DNA of 64,000 bases from Macrocystis pyrifera. Lineage: Eukaryota > Sar > Phaeophyceae > Laminariales > Laminariaceae. Under the pieces are notes generated by a model that was not told the origin of the DNA, did not search any database, and saw nothing but the letters and a program-made list of their open reading frames with translations. The stretch is from assembly GCA_031763025.1 (NCBI GenBank), contig JASSKH010000002.1, forward strand, positions 16,227,968 to 16,291,967, written 5' to 3'. The position numbers and the translations under genes are program-made. This document shows positions 10,266-22,600 of the stretch, piece by piece (within the stretch, counting starts at the first letter, position 1; every line of letters begins with the position of its first letter).

Positions 10266-12960
10266 CAGGGTAAAATCATTTTGGCGTACGATAACTGAAA
10301 TTCTCCAACGACCTGACAATATTTTCTTTGGCGTAACGGGGATACCTTTTTCATGTAAACCGATCACATACGCACGTTTTGGTCGTGAAGTTTGTTTGTG
10401 ATTGGACTTCTGAGCAACAGCAGTGAGATGACTATTCTTACTTTAAATATTAACAAACAACTACCGAGTACGTACGTGCGACTAAATAGTTCTGAGCAGC
10501 AGTGAGAGTAAAATTACAGCAGTACGTTGAAAAAAGCATGTTAGGCTGAGAAGAAAATAACTACAATTTCAATAGACCACTGAAGTACAACAACCCTTTC
10601 AAGCCTCTGCCTTATAACCAAGATTCGGGGTGGTCGTAAAACAAGCTCTTCTCCTCCCTCGCCACTATATCGACTTCGCTGAGATCGTGTTGTGCACAAC
10701 GACGTTCTTTTCTGTCCTGCGACGTCGCCAAACGTCTAAATATTAATATTACGGGGACCATAGTAAATAGGACCAAATGATTGTAGGTAAAAATAGGGAA
10801 ATATATAGTTTGTTCTGTGTATACCCTAGGTCCTATTTACTATGGACCCCCTTAATAGAACATATTTTCACAGCAGTAGACTATACCAGATAGAATACAA
10901 AGTGAAACAGTCTTTTTGTTTACCTCGGAGAGAGATTATTTTTTTGTATCCCCTCCGTGCACTCTGCACTTGAGCATAACAAATATTTTTTCTCCCGATC
11001 GTTCGCTCAACCCATTATTTATATTCGCCCTGATCTTTTTGCTCCCTTTTTTTATGCTCCCTTCTGGGAGGCGTCGTATATAACCTAGATCCGGGGTCGA
11101 TCATAGAGCAGGTTCTCCCCCCGCCTCCCCGCTGTTGTGAAGTATAAAAAGGAACACTGCCTGGTGTGCATTATTAATGCTACTTACTGCAGTACAGCAG
11201 CAGATAGATACACTGGCTGGTGTGTTGTTCCTTTGATGTCCTTGCATGTTGTGTTTTGGGGGGTGATTAACTCTTTTAGTACTACTGCAGTCCCGTTTTG
11301 GAGACCAACCTCATGAATCCCGGTTTTGGAGACAAACCTCAGGAAATTAGAGTGGTTGGTCCCCAAAACCACACAATGGAAGAACTAAAGTATTTTGTGT
11401 GTTTTGTTGTGATTCTTTGTCTTTGGGTTTGTTGATGCTTTGTCTAAAATTTGTCACATTCGTTTCGCGGGTGGCGGTTGCTTCGTTCGATGCTCAAATA
11501 TTCATCAGATTGGATGACACGATTGTTGTTATAACCTGCCCGCCTGTGACCGCTTATTTTTTCTGGAGCTTTCGTTTTTGTTGTTTTTGTCCGACAAAAT
11601 TACTGCGTTGTGAACCAGGGTTTCTCATTTTGGCGTTATTGCTGAAGAGCGCTGTTTGTTGGGTTTAAGGGGACAATGGGAAACCATAGTTTTTTCTGTT
11701 TACTTTCGCTTTATAGCCTGAGTGCGTAGATGCTTTCTTCATTACCTGTCGTGCCGTAGAGCGTAGATTAGTCTGTTTTACTTGCCGTGGGTTGTATGGG
11801 ACGATAAAATAGCATACCCTCCCTCGAGCGGTTGCTTACATCTTGGCTTTGGCTTCCTTCGATTCGTCGCAGGGGGACGTAGATAGATTCTCGGACAGCG
11901 TAGATTAATTCTCCTGTATCTGTCGTGGGCTGTACGGGGCAAGAGAGAGTATCATACTTTTCTCACGAACGGTGTAGTATGCATTTTCATGGCATTGGCT
12001 TTTCTCATTCGTATCAGGCGAGGATTCTCAGCTGCCGATCGTGCATCGTACGAGTCTCGCTTTGGTACACTGGTGTGTTTTGTGGGGGCAGACATTTTTG
12101 GCATGACCCAAGGGTGGTGTGCGGCAGAGTTTAGGAAAGAAAACATTTTGTTTCATGCTTTTGTCGTTGCCTACGGGAACATCCAATGCGTCAGGGACCA
12201 TTAATATTCTGAAACAGGAGGACATATTTTTCGAACAGTTCGTATCATTTCATCCTAAACGGACCCTTGGCATCATAAAGTGCCGTTTGCGTGTGGGCAT
12301 TGGCTTGGTCAGCGGCCGTCACTTCCGATGTCACGGGCCTTCTTTACATCATGCTTCACGTCAGGGATCAACGGTAAGACCTGTTTTTACTGGACATATT
12401 TCAAGCATAGATCGTTGCCTCTACATCTATCAACGGTCCCTTGGCATCGTAAACTGACGTGCCTTGCCTTAGCCATCAATTGTGGGTTGCTTGCGGGTCT
12501 TAGCGCGGGCCTTAGCGTTGCCTGCGGGCCTTAGCTTCGTCGGAGGCCTTTAAAAGCCTCTCGACGAAGCCCCCATGTAGATAAAAATAAATATATATAA
12601 TATTAGTCGGATTTGTTCTGATGCCTCACGGCCTGCGCTGCCGATATCCCTCGCTCTCGGCGCTTGCGGGACCGCCGTTCGTGGTCTGCCTCCGCCCTTA
12701 TCGTCTTCGTTTCAGACTTGCCCGACCGGGGGGAGATGGACGGGGCATTGCCTTCGAAGTTTCGATCGGTTGTTGTTCCTTTTCCTTCGGCCTGCTTTTT
12801 CCCGGTTCGGTGCCCGGGAGTTGCGGACCTTTCTCGCGTGCCCGATATCGGTTTCGGCGAGGTCGTGTCGTCGCGTTCTTTTTTTGATGTCCTTCGACCA
12901 CTCGGTTGGAGGAACGTATCACGTGTCTGCGAGCTCGTGTGCTGTTAATTCGTAAATAAT
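10266..12960. repeat. Cassette copy B2
   Basis: A complete cassette. It starts with CCAGGGTAAAATCATTTTGG, then carries the MITE at 10749-10855, the GGCGTCGTATATAACC tract at about 11069, and the GCTGAAGAGCGCTGTTTG segment. The CTTCGTCG hairpin at about 12535-12570 follows, then the GC-rich block at 12605-12960, which begins ATTAGTCGGATTTGTTC. Open frames in the GC-rich block (12621-12955) do not keep frame in the sister blocks at 17.5, 32.7, 42.9 and 58.4 kb, so coding is unlikely. Confidence 0.8.
10749..10855. mobile_element. MITE, TTACGGGGG family, cassette copy B2
   Basis: The termini are TTACGGGGACCATAGTAAAT and its inverse ending in CCCCCTTAA. It has the same position and orientation as in the other cassettes, and TA follows at 10856-10857. 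It was probably copied with the cassette, not inserted independently. Confidence 0.8.
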
Positions 12961-13009
12961 TTTATTACTACTGCTGCTGTCCATAGTTTTGTCGACCACT
13001 ACTACTGCC

Positions 13010-13518
13010 GAGTGCGTGCGTTTCAATATACTTCTTATTAATAGCACAGCAGCAGTGAGGAGAGTCATCCCAACTGCAGCGGCAGTGCGTCGCGAAAAGC
13101 AGTAGGCTTATAGAAAAATAACTTTTATTGTGTTCTCAGTATGTACAGAGTGGGTTGTGGGTTTTTCGGGTATTCTGTTTTCTTCATTTCGTCTCCCCGA
13201 GTTCGGCAAATGTACGTACCCCGGGTGTGGGTGTGTACCCATGAAGGGTACTACCTACAGCAGGAGTCGAGTGCGTGCGATTCAATACTTTTTATTACTA
13301 GCAGCAGTGAGGAGAGTTATTCCAAAGCTGCAGAGGCAGTGCGTCGCGAAAAGCAGTAGGCTGACAGAAAAATAACTATTATTATTGTGTTTTTTGTAGA
13401 GTGCTTTGAGGGTTTCTCGGGTATTCTGTTTTCTTGGTTTCGTCTCCCCGAGTTCGGCAAATGTACGTACCCCTGGTGTGGGTGTATACCCATGAAGGGT
13501 ACTACCTACAGCAGGAGT
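13010..13518. repeat. Two tandem copies of about 259 bp
   Basis: AGTGCGTGCG starts at 13011 and again at 13270. Both copies contain the GCAGTGCGTCGCGAAAAGC and GTCTCCCCGAGTTCGGC segments and end in GGGTACTACCTACAGCAGG. It is a local duplication of part of the core module. Confidence 0.8.
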
Positions 13519-14170
13519 ACATGTGGTCTTCTTCCCAACTCTTTCAAGCCTTTCGAGTCTCTGTCTTACACCCTAGATCCGAGGTGGTCGTAGAGTAAGC
13601 TCTTCGCCTCCCTCCCCACTACTATCATAATATGGCGTCGAGCAACCGGTCCTTTCTTTTATGCCTGCGTGTCATTTGGGTGGGGGGGGAGACTAACCCT
13701 TTATTTACTGCAGTCACGCTTTGTGGACGAACGCTCTAATTTCCGGGGTGGTGGTGGTCGTAGAGCAGAAGCTCTTCTCTTCCCTCCCCAGTTCTGTTTC
13801 CAGGGCACAATCATTTTTTTGTGCCATCCCTGAAATTCTCCAACAAGCTGGCCATATTTTCTTTATCACACTGCCTGGCCAACACCGGAGTTTTTTTCAC
13901 CGTATGTATGTGGCAACAAGCGTCATCACTCTTATTGCTATTATTGCTATTAATAAATAATAATGTTTCTGTCACCTATTTTTTTCTTTGATTTTGATGT
14001 ATCGGGGATACAATCCAATCAAAACACGAACTAAAATTTCACAAATTCCAAAGTGTATTTTGTATACTGGAAAAATGAATTTGGTCGCAAGCGTGTTCAG
14101 CTGCCTTTTGCCGGGCGTCACACGATAGAAAGCTCGCCCACGTACATACACTTAGCACATGCGACAGTAG
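13519..14170. repeat. Core module with degenerate second half
   Basis: This holds another copy of the CTAGATCCGAGGTGG tract, a G-run at about 13678, the CTGTTTCCAGGGC segment, and GATGTATCGGGGATACAATCC. It ends at CATGCGACAGTAG, where the SINE begins. No gene is seen. Confidence 0.7.
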
Positions 14171-14503
14171 TTTTTTTTTTTTTTTTTTTTTTTCCATCAC
14201 TTTTACTTTCCAGCCCACTCGTAGGAGGTTTTACCCTCGACGATCTTCTGGACAAGCCGTGGTCACAGGTGTCGTCCCTTCTCCCCCCCGGTACGTGCCT
14301 TTAGTTTTTATCGCGCATAGGGTTCAGCATTCCCACTGCTCGTCGATTTTCATCGAAAGTACAGCTAACTCACGCTCTCGCGCTTCCCGCTAATCAATTT
14401 TATGCAAGAAAAAGTCCCCACGAGCATGCACTCGGTGAGACTCGAACTCACGAAATTGATCTTGACAGGCTCGCGGACCACCTACCAAGCCACCGGGGGC
14501 GCC
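14171..14503 (-). mobile_element. tRNA-derived SINE, full length, about 330 bp
   Basis: Read on the minus strand, the element starts near 14503 with GCGCCCCCGGTGG. It has an A-box-like TGGCTTGGTAGG (14492-14481) and a B-box inside a perfect T-arm: GTGAG, loop TTCGAGT, CTCAC (14451-14435). The A to B spacing is tRNA-like. The body then runs to a poly(A) tail, seen as about 21 T on the plus strand from 14171. These are the hallmarks of a tRNA-derived SINE transcribed by RNA polymerase III. The parent tRNA is not identified because the anticodon region is degenerate. The empty site CAGTAGGCTGATA is split directly; I see no clear target duplication. A 3' fragment of the same family lies at 54068-54160. 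Confidence 0.85.
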
Positions 14504-15039
14504 TGATAAAAAACATCACCCTTGTTGCTGTTATTGCTATTAATAAATAACATTATTGCTGTAACCTATTTTTTTGCTTTGATTTTGATGTATCGGGGAT
14601 ACAGTCCGATCAAAACACGAACTAAAATTATACAAATTCCAAACTGTATTTTGCATACTGGAAAAATGAATTTGGTCGCAAGCGTGTTCAGCTGCCTTTT
14701 GTCACACGATAGAAAGCTCGCCCACGTACATACACTTAGCACATGCAGCAGTAGGCGGATAGAAAAATTACTACCAGGTATTATTTTATAGAGTATGTTA
14801 TTTGTTTCTCGGGTATTGTGTTTTCTTGATTTCGTCTCCCTTTCGTTTCCCCGAGTTCAGCAAATTTACGCACCAGGTATGTATGTGTGTATACCCATGA
14901 AGAGTACTACATACAGCAGGAGTACATGGTCTTCTTCCTCACTGTTTCAACCCTGTCAAGTGTCTGTCTTATAACCTACAGCAGTAGCTCCGAGGTGGTC
15001 GTAGAGCAAGCTCTTCTCTTCCCTCCCCAGCTCTGTTTC
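14504..15039. repeat. Core module between SINE and cassette B3
   Basis: This repeats the sequence at 1.35-1.95 kb: CTATTAATAAATAAC, GATGTATCGGGGATACAG, a CGTACATACACTTAGC tract, TACCCATGAAGAGTACTAC, and the ACAGCAGTAGCTCCGAGG variant. No gene is seen. Confidence 0.7.
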
Positions 15040-15547
15040 CAGGGCAAAATTATTTTTGCCTACCATCCCTGAACTTCTCCAACGCGAGCAATCCATATTT
15101 TCTTTGGCGTAACGGGAATACCTTTTTCATGTAAACCGATCACATACGCACGTTTTTATCGTGAAGTTTGTGTTGTTTGTGATTGGACTTCTGAGCAGCA
15201 GCAAGATGACTATTAACATTATTTATTACTTTTAATATTTTAACAAACAACTACCGAGTTCGTACTTCTGAGCAGCAGTGAGAGTTAATAAATAATATAC
15301 AGCAGTACGTTGCAAAAAGCACTACGTAGGCTGATAATAAAATAACTATCAATTCAATAGACTACTACTGAATGAAGTACAACAGCCCTTTCAATCCTTT
15401 GCATTATAACCTAGATTCGGAGTGGTCGTAGAACAAGCTCTTCTCCTCTCTCTCCACTATCGATTTCGCTGAGATCGTGTTGTTCACAATGACGTTCTTT
15501 TCATGTCCTGCGACATCGCCAAACGGCTATTATTATTAGTATTAATA

Positions 15548-15625
15548 CTACGGGGGGCCACAGTAAATAGGACCAAATATTGTTATAGTAAAAAAGTATA
15601 ACAAAGTATTTTTATTGTGTTTTCA
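15548..15625. mobile_element. MITE remnant lacking its right terminus
   Basis: The left terminus and inner TAAATAGGACCAAATATTG are present, but sequence passes into the cassette TTTTCACCGAACG without the right inverted repeat. A deletion removed the right end. Confidence 0.7.
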
Positions 15626-17451
15626 CCGAACGAAGTAGACTATATATACCAGATAGAATGCAAGGTGAAACAATCTTTTTGTTTACTTCGGAGAGAGATT
15701 ACTTTTTGTATCCCCTCCCTGCATTCTGCACTTAACTTCTCAGCTTTTTACCATTTTTTCCCCCCGATAATTCGCACACAACCCATTATTTATATTTGCC
15801 CTAATTTTTTTGCTCCCTTTTTTTCCCTTCTGGGAGGCGTCGTATATAACCTAGATCCGGGGTCGGCCATAGAGCGGGTTCTCCGCCCGCCTCCCCGCTG
15901 TTTGTTGTGAAGTGTGAAAAAGAACACACTGCATGGTGTGCACTATTACTATTAAGACTACATACTGCAGTACATCAGCAGATAGATACACTGACAGTCT
16001 GGCCGGTGTGTTGTTCCTTTGATGATGTCCTGTGTGTTATGTTTAGGGGGAGATTAACTCTTTTAGTATTACTACTACTGCAGTCGTTCCATTTTGGAGA
16101 CAAACAACATGAAATTAGAGTGAGTGGTCTGTGCCCAAAACTAAAGTAATTTGTGTGTTTTGTTGCGTGTTTTCCTGTTTGGGTTTGTTGATGCTTTGTC
16201 TCAAATGCCTCACATTCGTTTCACGGGTGAGGGTTGCTTCGTTCGATGCTCAAATATTCATCACATTGGATGACACGATTGACTGTTGTTGTTGTTACCT
16301 GCCCGCCTACGCCCGCTTATTTTTTCTGGAGCTTTCGTTGTCGGTGTTTCTGTCCGACGAAATTACTGTGTTTTGAATCAGGATTTCTCTTTTTGGCGTT
16401 ATTGCTGAAGAGCGCTGTTTGTTGGGTTTTAGGGGACAATAGGAATCCACAGTTTTTCTGTTTATTTTCGCTTTATAGCATGAGTGCGTAGCTGCTTTCC
16501 CCATTATTACCTGTCGTGCCACAAAGCTTACATTAGTCTGCTTTACCTGCCGTGGGTTGTATGGGACGAGAAACAGCATACACTCCCTCGAACGGTATAT
16601 CTTGGCTTTGGCGTCCTTCGATTCATCGCAGGGGGACGTAGATTCTCGGATAGCGTAGATAAATTCTCCCGTATCCGTCGTGGGCTGTACGGGACAAGAT
16701 ACTTTTCTCACCAACGGTATATTATGCATTATCATCGTGGCATTGGCTTTTTTCATTCGTATCGGGCGAGGGTTCTCTGTTGCCGATCGTGCATCGTCCG
16801 AGTCTCTGGCTTTGGTACATACATACACTGGTGTGTTTAGTTGGGGCGGAGATTTTTGTCATGACCCGAGGGTGGTGTGCGGCAGAGTTTACGGAAGTAA
16901 ACTTTTTTGTTGCATATGCCAATATTATTGTCGTTGCCTTCGGGAACATCCAATGCGTCAGGGACCATGACCATCCCCTCGAACGGTTGGCTGGCTTTCT
17001 TCGATTCGTCGCCGGGGAAAGAAAGTAGATGGATTCTCGGGTAGAGTAGATTAGTTCTCCATTACCTGTCGTGGGCCGTACGGGACAAGAGAAAGTATCA
17101 TTTTTTTCCCACGAACGAACGGTTTTTACGCATTTATATGGCATTGGCTTTTTTCATTCGTATCGAGCGAGGATACTCAGTTGCTGATCGTGCGTCGTAC
17201 GAGTCGCGAAACTTTGTTGTTAGATGTTCTTTTGTTGTTTGATATTTTTGTCATTGCGTACGGAAACATCCAATGCGTCAGGGACCGATAATATTTTGAA
17301 CAGGACTTCTTCGTACGTACACAGTTTGTATCATTTCATCCTGATCGGGCCCTTGGCATCGTAAACTGCCGTTTGCGTCGTTAATTGCGGTTTGCAGCTG
17401 TTCATTGGCTGCGGCCCTTATTCGTTTCTTAAGGTTGCCTGCGAGCCTTAG

Positions 17452-17487
17452 CTTCGTCGAGAGGCCTTTAAAGGTCTCTCGACGAAG
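17452..17487. repeat. Conserved CTTCGTCG hairpin, best copy
   Basis: Two 18-base arms, CTTCGTCGAGAGGCCTTT and AAAGGTCTCTCGACGAAG, are adjacent and complementary except at one position. Equivalent hairpins lie at about 12535-12570, 26399-26428, 32657-32694, 42812-42848 and, degenerate, 58266-58313. In most copies CCCTTGTA and an AT-rich step follow before the GC-rich block. Confidence 0.8.
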
Positions 17488-17854
17488 GCCCTTGTATATA
17501 TGTAACATTAGTCGGATTTGTTCCAATGCCTTACAGGCCTCCGTTACCCCCTGCGCGCGCTCTCAGACCTTGCGGGACCGCCGTTCGTGGTCTGCCTCCC
17601 CCTTTATCGTCTTCGTTTCAGAAATACCGAGTTGCGGGGAAATGGCGGGGGCTTTGCCTTCGAAGTTTTGAGTGTTTGTCGTTATTTTCGTTCGGGCTGC
17701 TGACCGGTCCGGTGCCGGGGAGTTTCGGGGCTTTCACGCGTGCCCGCTCTCGATTTCGCTGAGGTCGTGTTGTCGCGTTGTTTTTTTTATGTCCTGCGAC
17801 CTCTGGAGTGGAACGTCTGACGTGTCTGCGAGTTCATGTGCCTGCTGTCGTCGT

Positions 17855-19666
17855 GATGTGCGGGACGTCGCGGTGGCTTCCGACACGGATGGTTTGTGCC
17901 AACGAGCGTCATCACTCTTACTGCTAGTGCTATTAATTAGTAAATAGTATCATTACTGTTCATAGTAGTCGACCACTGCCGAGTTCGTGCGATTCAATAC
18001 TTCTTATTAATGGCATCAGTGAGGAGAGTTATTAAAATTACAGCAACAGTGCGTTGCGAAAAGCAGTAGGCTGATAGAAAAAAAAACTGTTATATTGGTA
18101 GAGTGCGTTGTGGGTTTCTCGGGTGCTCAGTTTTCTTGATATCGTCTCCCCGAGTTCGGCAAATACATGTACGTATCCCGGGTATGGGCGTATACCCCTG
18201 AAGAGTACTACATACAACAGGAGTACATGGTCTTTTTCCTCACTGTTTCAACCCTTTCGAGTCTCTGTCTTATATCCTAGATCCGGGGTGGTCGTAGAGC
18301 AAGCTCTTGATGTGCGGCACATTGCGGTGGCTTCCGACACGGATGGTTTGTGCCAACGAGCGTCATCACTCTTGCTGCTAGTGCTATTAGTTAGTAAATA
18401 ATATAATTACTGTTCATAGTAGTCGACCACTGCCGAGTTCGTACGATTCAATACTTCTTATTAATGGCAGCAGTGAGGAGAGTTATTAAAATTACAGCAA
18501 CAGTGCGTTGCGAAAAGCAGTAGGCTGATAGAAAAAAAACTGTTATGTTGGTAGAGTGTGTTGTGGGTTTTTCGGGTGCTCAGTTTTCTTGATATCGTCT
18601 CCCCGAGTTCGGCAAATACATGTACGTATCCCGGGTATGGGTGTATACCCCTGAAGAGTACTACATACAACAGGAGTACATGGTCTTTTTCCTCACTGTT
18701 TCAACCCTTTCGAGTCTCTGTCTTATATCCGTGGTCCAAGGTGGTCGTAGAGCAAGTTCTTGATGTGCGGCACATTGCGGTGGCTTCCGACACGGATGGT
18801 TTGTGCCAACGAGCGTCATCGCTCTTGCTGCTAGTGCTATTAATTAGTAAATAGTATCATTACTGTTCATAGTAGTTGACCACTGCCGAGTTCGTACGAT
18901 TCAATACTTCTTATTAGTGGCAGCAGTGAGGAGAGTTATTAAAATTACAGCAACAGTGCGTTGCGAAAAGCAGTAGGCTGATAGAAAAAAAACTGTTATG
19001 TTGGTAGAGTGTGTTGTGGGTTTCTCGGGTGCTCAGTTTACTTGATATCGTCTCCCCGAGTTCGGCAAATACATGTACGTATCCCGGGTATGGGCGTATA
19101 CCCCTGAAGAGTACTATATACAACAGGAGTACATGGTCTTTTTCCTCACTGTTTCAACCCTTTCGAGTCTCTGTCTTATATCCGTGGTCCAAGGTGGCCG
19201 TAGAGCAAGCTCTTGATGTGCGGGACGTCGCGGTGGCTTCCGACACGGATGGTTTGTGCCAACGAGCGTCATCACTCTTGCTGCTAGTGCTATATTAGTA
19301 ACTAATATTCTTACTGTTCATAGTAGGCGACCACTGCCGAGTTCGTACGATTCAATACTTCTTATTAATAGCAACAGTGAGGAGAGTTATTAAAATTACA
19401 GCAACAGTGCGTTGCGAAAAGCTGTAGGCTGATAGAAAAGAAAACTGTTATGTTGGTAGAGTGCGTTGCGGGTTTCTCGGGTGTTTAGTTTTCTTGATCG
19501 CGTCTCCCCGAGTTCGGCAAATACATGTACGTACCCCGGGTATGGGTGTATACCCCTGAAGAGTACTACATACAACAGGAATACATGGTCTTTTTCCTCA
19601 GTGTTTCAACCCTTTCGAGTCTCTGCCTTATATCCTAGATCCGGGGTGGTCGTAGAGCAAGCTCTT
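17855..19666. repeat. Tandem array, 453-bp monomer, three full units and a partial fourth
   Basis: The GATGTGCGG start of each unit is at 17855, 18309, 18762 and 19215, giving lengths of 454, 453 and 453. The units are very similar. The fourth diverges after GTAGAGCAAGCTCTTC at about 19666. The junction joins the middle of a core module (CAAGCTCTT) to the end of a GC-rich block, so the array arose by tandem duplication of a cassette-module boundary. Open frames of about 69 and 95 codons recur on both strands only because the unit recurs. Confidence 0.92.
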
Positions 19667-22600
19667 CGCCTTCCTCCCCACTACTATGTTGTGGAGCATG
19701 CGGTCCTTTCTTTGATGTCTGCGTGTTGTTTTTTGGGGGGGGAGACTAACCCTTTAAGTACTGCAGTCGCTAGTGGACAAACCGCTCCAATTACTCCATG
19801 CGGTAGTACTGCAGTCCCATTTTGGGGGGAAACCAAATGAAATTAGAGTGATTTGTCCTCGAAACGGGACTGCAGTACGAAGGGGTTGATGGCTTGATCC
19901 GAGGGACCAGAAAATGAAATTAATAAAAAAGAACATATTTTTATCGGCACGTTATTTGATCAAGTACGCATCAATCTACGTTGATGCGGTGGCATAACGG
20001 GGATACCTTTTTTTTTGTGAACCGAACACATACGCTCGCTTTGGTCGTGAAGTTCGCGTGATATTGGACTCTGAGCAGCAGTGAGAGTTGTTCAAATTTA
20101 CAGCAGAGAACGCAGCAAAACAAAATTGCCTTCTTTTTGTCAAAAAAAATAGTATAGTCATCGCTTATGTTCATTGGGCATTCTACCTCGGGGAGAGGAG
20201 CGAAGCGGGAAGTTTGCAGTGATTACTTTGATTTTGATGTATCGGGGATGCAATCCGATCAAAACACGAAATCAGGCAACTAAAATATCACAAACTACAG
20301 ACTGTATTTCGTATACTGGAAATATGGATTTCGTCGCAAGCGTGTTCAGCTGCCTTGCCGTATATATCCGGGCGTCACAGGATAGAAAGCTCGCCTACGT
20401 ACATACATATAGTAGTACATGCAGCAGCAGAGAGAGTTATTTAAATTACAGCAGCAGTGCGTTGCGAAAAGCGGTATAGCCTGCTAAAAAATAATACTTT
20501 TTTTGATAGAGTGTGCTGTGTGTTTCTCGGCTATTCTGGTTTCTTATTTTCGTCTCCCCGAGTTCAGCAAATGTACGTACCAGGTATGTGTGTATACCCG
20601 TGAAGAGTACCACATACAGCAGGAGTACATGGTCTTCTTCCTCGCTGTTTCAACCCTTTCGAGTCTCTGCCTTATATCCTAGATCCGGGGTGGTCCTAGA
20701 GCAAGCTCTTTGCCTTCCTCCCCAACACTTTGTTGTGGAGCATGCGGTCCTTTCTTTGATGCCTGCGTGTTGTTTTTGGGGGGGAGACTAACCCTTTAAG
20801 TACTACAGTCCCGCTAGTGGACAGACCGCTCCAATTACTCCATGCGGTAGTACTGCAGTCCCATTTTGGGGGGAAACCAAATGAAATAAGAGTACTTTGC
20901 CCTCGAAACGGGACTGCAGTACGAAGGGGTTGATGGCTTGATTCGAGGGGCCAGAAAATGAAATTAAACAAGAAAAATCATCTTTATCGCCACGTTGTTT
21001 GATCAGGTACGCATCAATCTATGCGGTGGCATAACGAGGATACCTTTTTTGTTGTAAACCGATCACATACGCACGCTTTGGTCGTGAAGTTTGTGTGATA
21101 TTGGACTCTGAGCAGCAGTGAGAGTTGTTCAAATTTACAGCAGAGAACCCAGCAAAACAAAATTACCTTCTATTTGTCGAGAAAAATATCATAGTCATCA
21201 CTTATGTTCATTGGGCATTCTACTACGGGGTGAGGAGAGAAGCGGGAAGTTTGCAGGGATTACTTTGATACCTTCTATTTGTCACGAAAAATATTATAGT
21301 CATCACTCATGTTCATTGGGCATTCTACGACGGGGGGAGGAGAGAAGGGAGAAGTTTGCAGGGATTACTTTGATTTTGGTACATCGGGGATACAATCCGA
21401 TCAGAGCACGACTTCAGGCAGCTAAAACATCACAAATTCCAAACTGTATTTTGTATGCTTAAAAAATGAATTTGGTCGCAAGCATGTTCAGCTGCCTTGC
21501 CGTATATATCCGGGTGTCACAGGAAAGAAAGCTCGCATCCGTACATACGTGTAGAACATGCAGCAGAAGTGAGAGTTGTTCATAAATTACAGCAGCAGTG
21601 CGTTCAGAAAAGCAGTAGGCTGATAAAAAAATAACTATCAGGTAGTATTTTAATAGAGTGTGTTGTGTGTTTCGGTGGTGTTGTGTTTTCGCGATTTCGT
21701 CTCCCCGAGTTCAGCGAATTTACGTACCAGGTATGTGTGTATACCCATGAAGAGCACTACATACAGCAGGAGTACATGGTCTTCTTCTTCACTGTTTCAG
21801 CCTTTATAAGTCTCTGTCTTACAACCTAGATCCGGGGTGGTCGTAGAGCAAGCTCTTCTCTTCCCTCCCCAGTTTTGTTTCCCGTGCAAAATCATTTTTG
21901 CGTACCGTCGCTGAATTCTCCAACGAGCTAAACATATTGTCTTTATCGCACTGCCTGGCCAACACTGCAGTTGTTTTTTACCGTATGTATATGGCAACAA
22001 GTGTCATCACTCTTATTGCTATTGCTAGTGCTATTATTAAATAACATTATTACTATTCGTAGTTATCGACAACTACTGAGTGCGGAGGATTCAATAATTC
22101 TTATCAATATCAGCAGTGAGAGTTATTCAAATTACAGCAGCAGTGCGTCGCGAAAAGCAGTAGGCTGATAAAAAATCCCCAATATATATTATAGAGTATA
22201 TTGTGTGACTGTCGGGTATTCTGTTTTCTTGATTTCGTCTCCCCGAGTTCAGCAAAAGTATGTACCGGGGATGTGTGTATACCCATGAAGAGTACTACAT
22301 ACAGCAGGAGTACATGGTCTTCTTCCCCACTGTTTCAACCCTTTCAAGTGTCTGTCTCATAACCTAGATCCGGGGTGGTCGTAGAGGACAAGCTCTTCTC
22401 CTCCCTCCCCGCCACTACTATGTTGTCGAGCATGCGGTCCTTCCTTTGATGCCTGCGTGTTGTTTTAGGGGAGGGAGGCTGACTGCAGTCCCGCTTTGTG
22501 GACAAACCGCTCCAATTATTCCATGCGGTAGTACTGCAGTCCCATTTTGGAAGAAAACAAAATGAAATTAGAGTGCTTTATCCTCGAAACGGGACTGCAG

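Larger units (their letters stand above)
15040..17940. repeat. Cassette copy B3
   Basis: A complete cassette with a truncated MITE (15548-15625), the GGCGTCGTATATAACC tract at about 15836, the TACTGCAGTCG half-hairpin, and the GCTGAAGAGCGCTGTTTG segment. The best preserved CTTCGTCG hairpin is at 17452-17487. The GC-rich block is at 17505-17900. It runs directly into the 453-bp tandem array. Confidence 0.8.

Noticed and set aside
11069..11130. TATA-box promoter in GGCGTCGTATATAACC tracts
   Set aside because: Present in every cassette, but no conserved downstream transcript or frame supports promoter function.
12621..12955. Arg/Ser/Phe-rich frames in the GC-rich blocks
   Set aside because: Sister blocks at 17.5, 32.7, 42.9 and 58.4 kb have frames of different length and phase, so coding is not conserved.
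14432..14503. Functional tRNA gene
   Set aside because: The T-arm is good, but the acceptor and anticodon stems do not pair and the sequence continues into a SINE body with poly(A).
16307..16828. Minus-strand frame of 173 codons in cassette B3 and relatives in B1 (7016-7630) and B4
   Set aside because: The shared peptide segments follow from repeat similarity; copies break the frame at different places and no domain is recognised.
17855..19666. CRISPR-like array
   Set aside because: The units are 453 bp with no spacer variation, in a eukaryotic repeat context; it is an ordinary tandem duplication.
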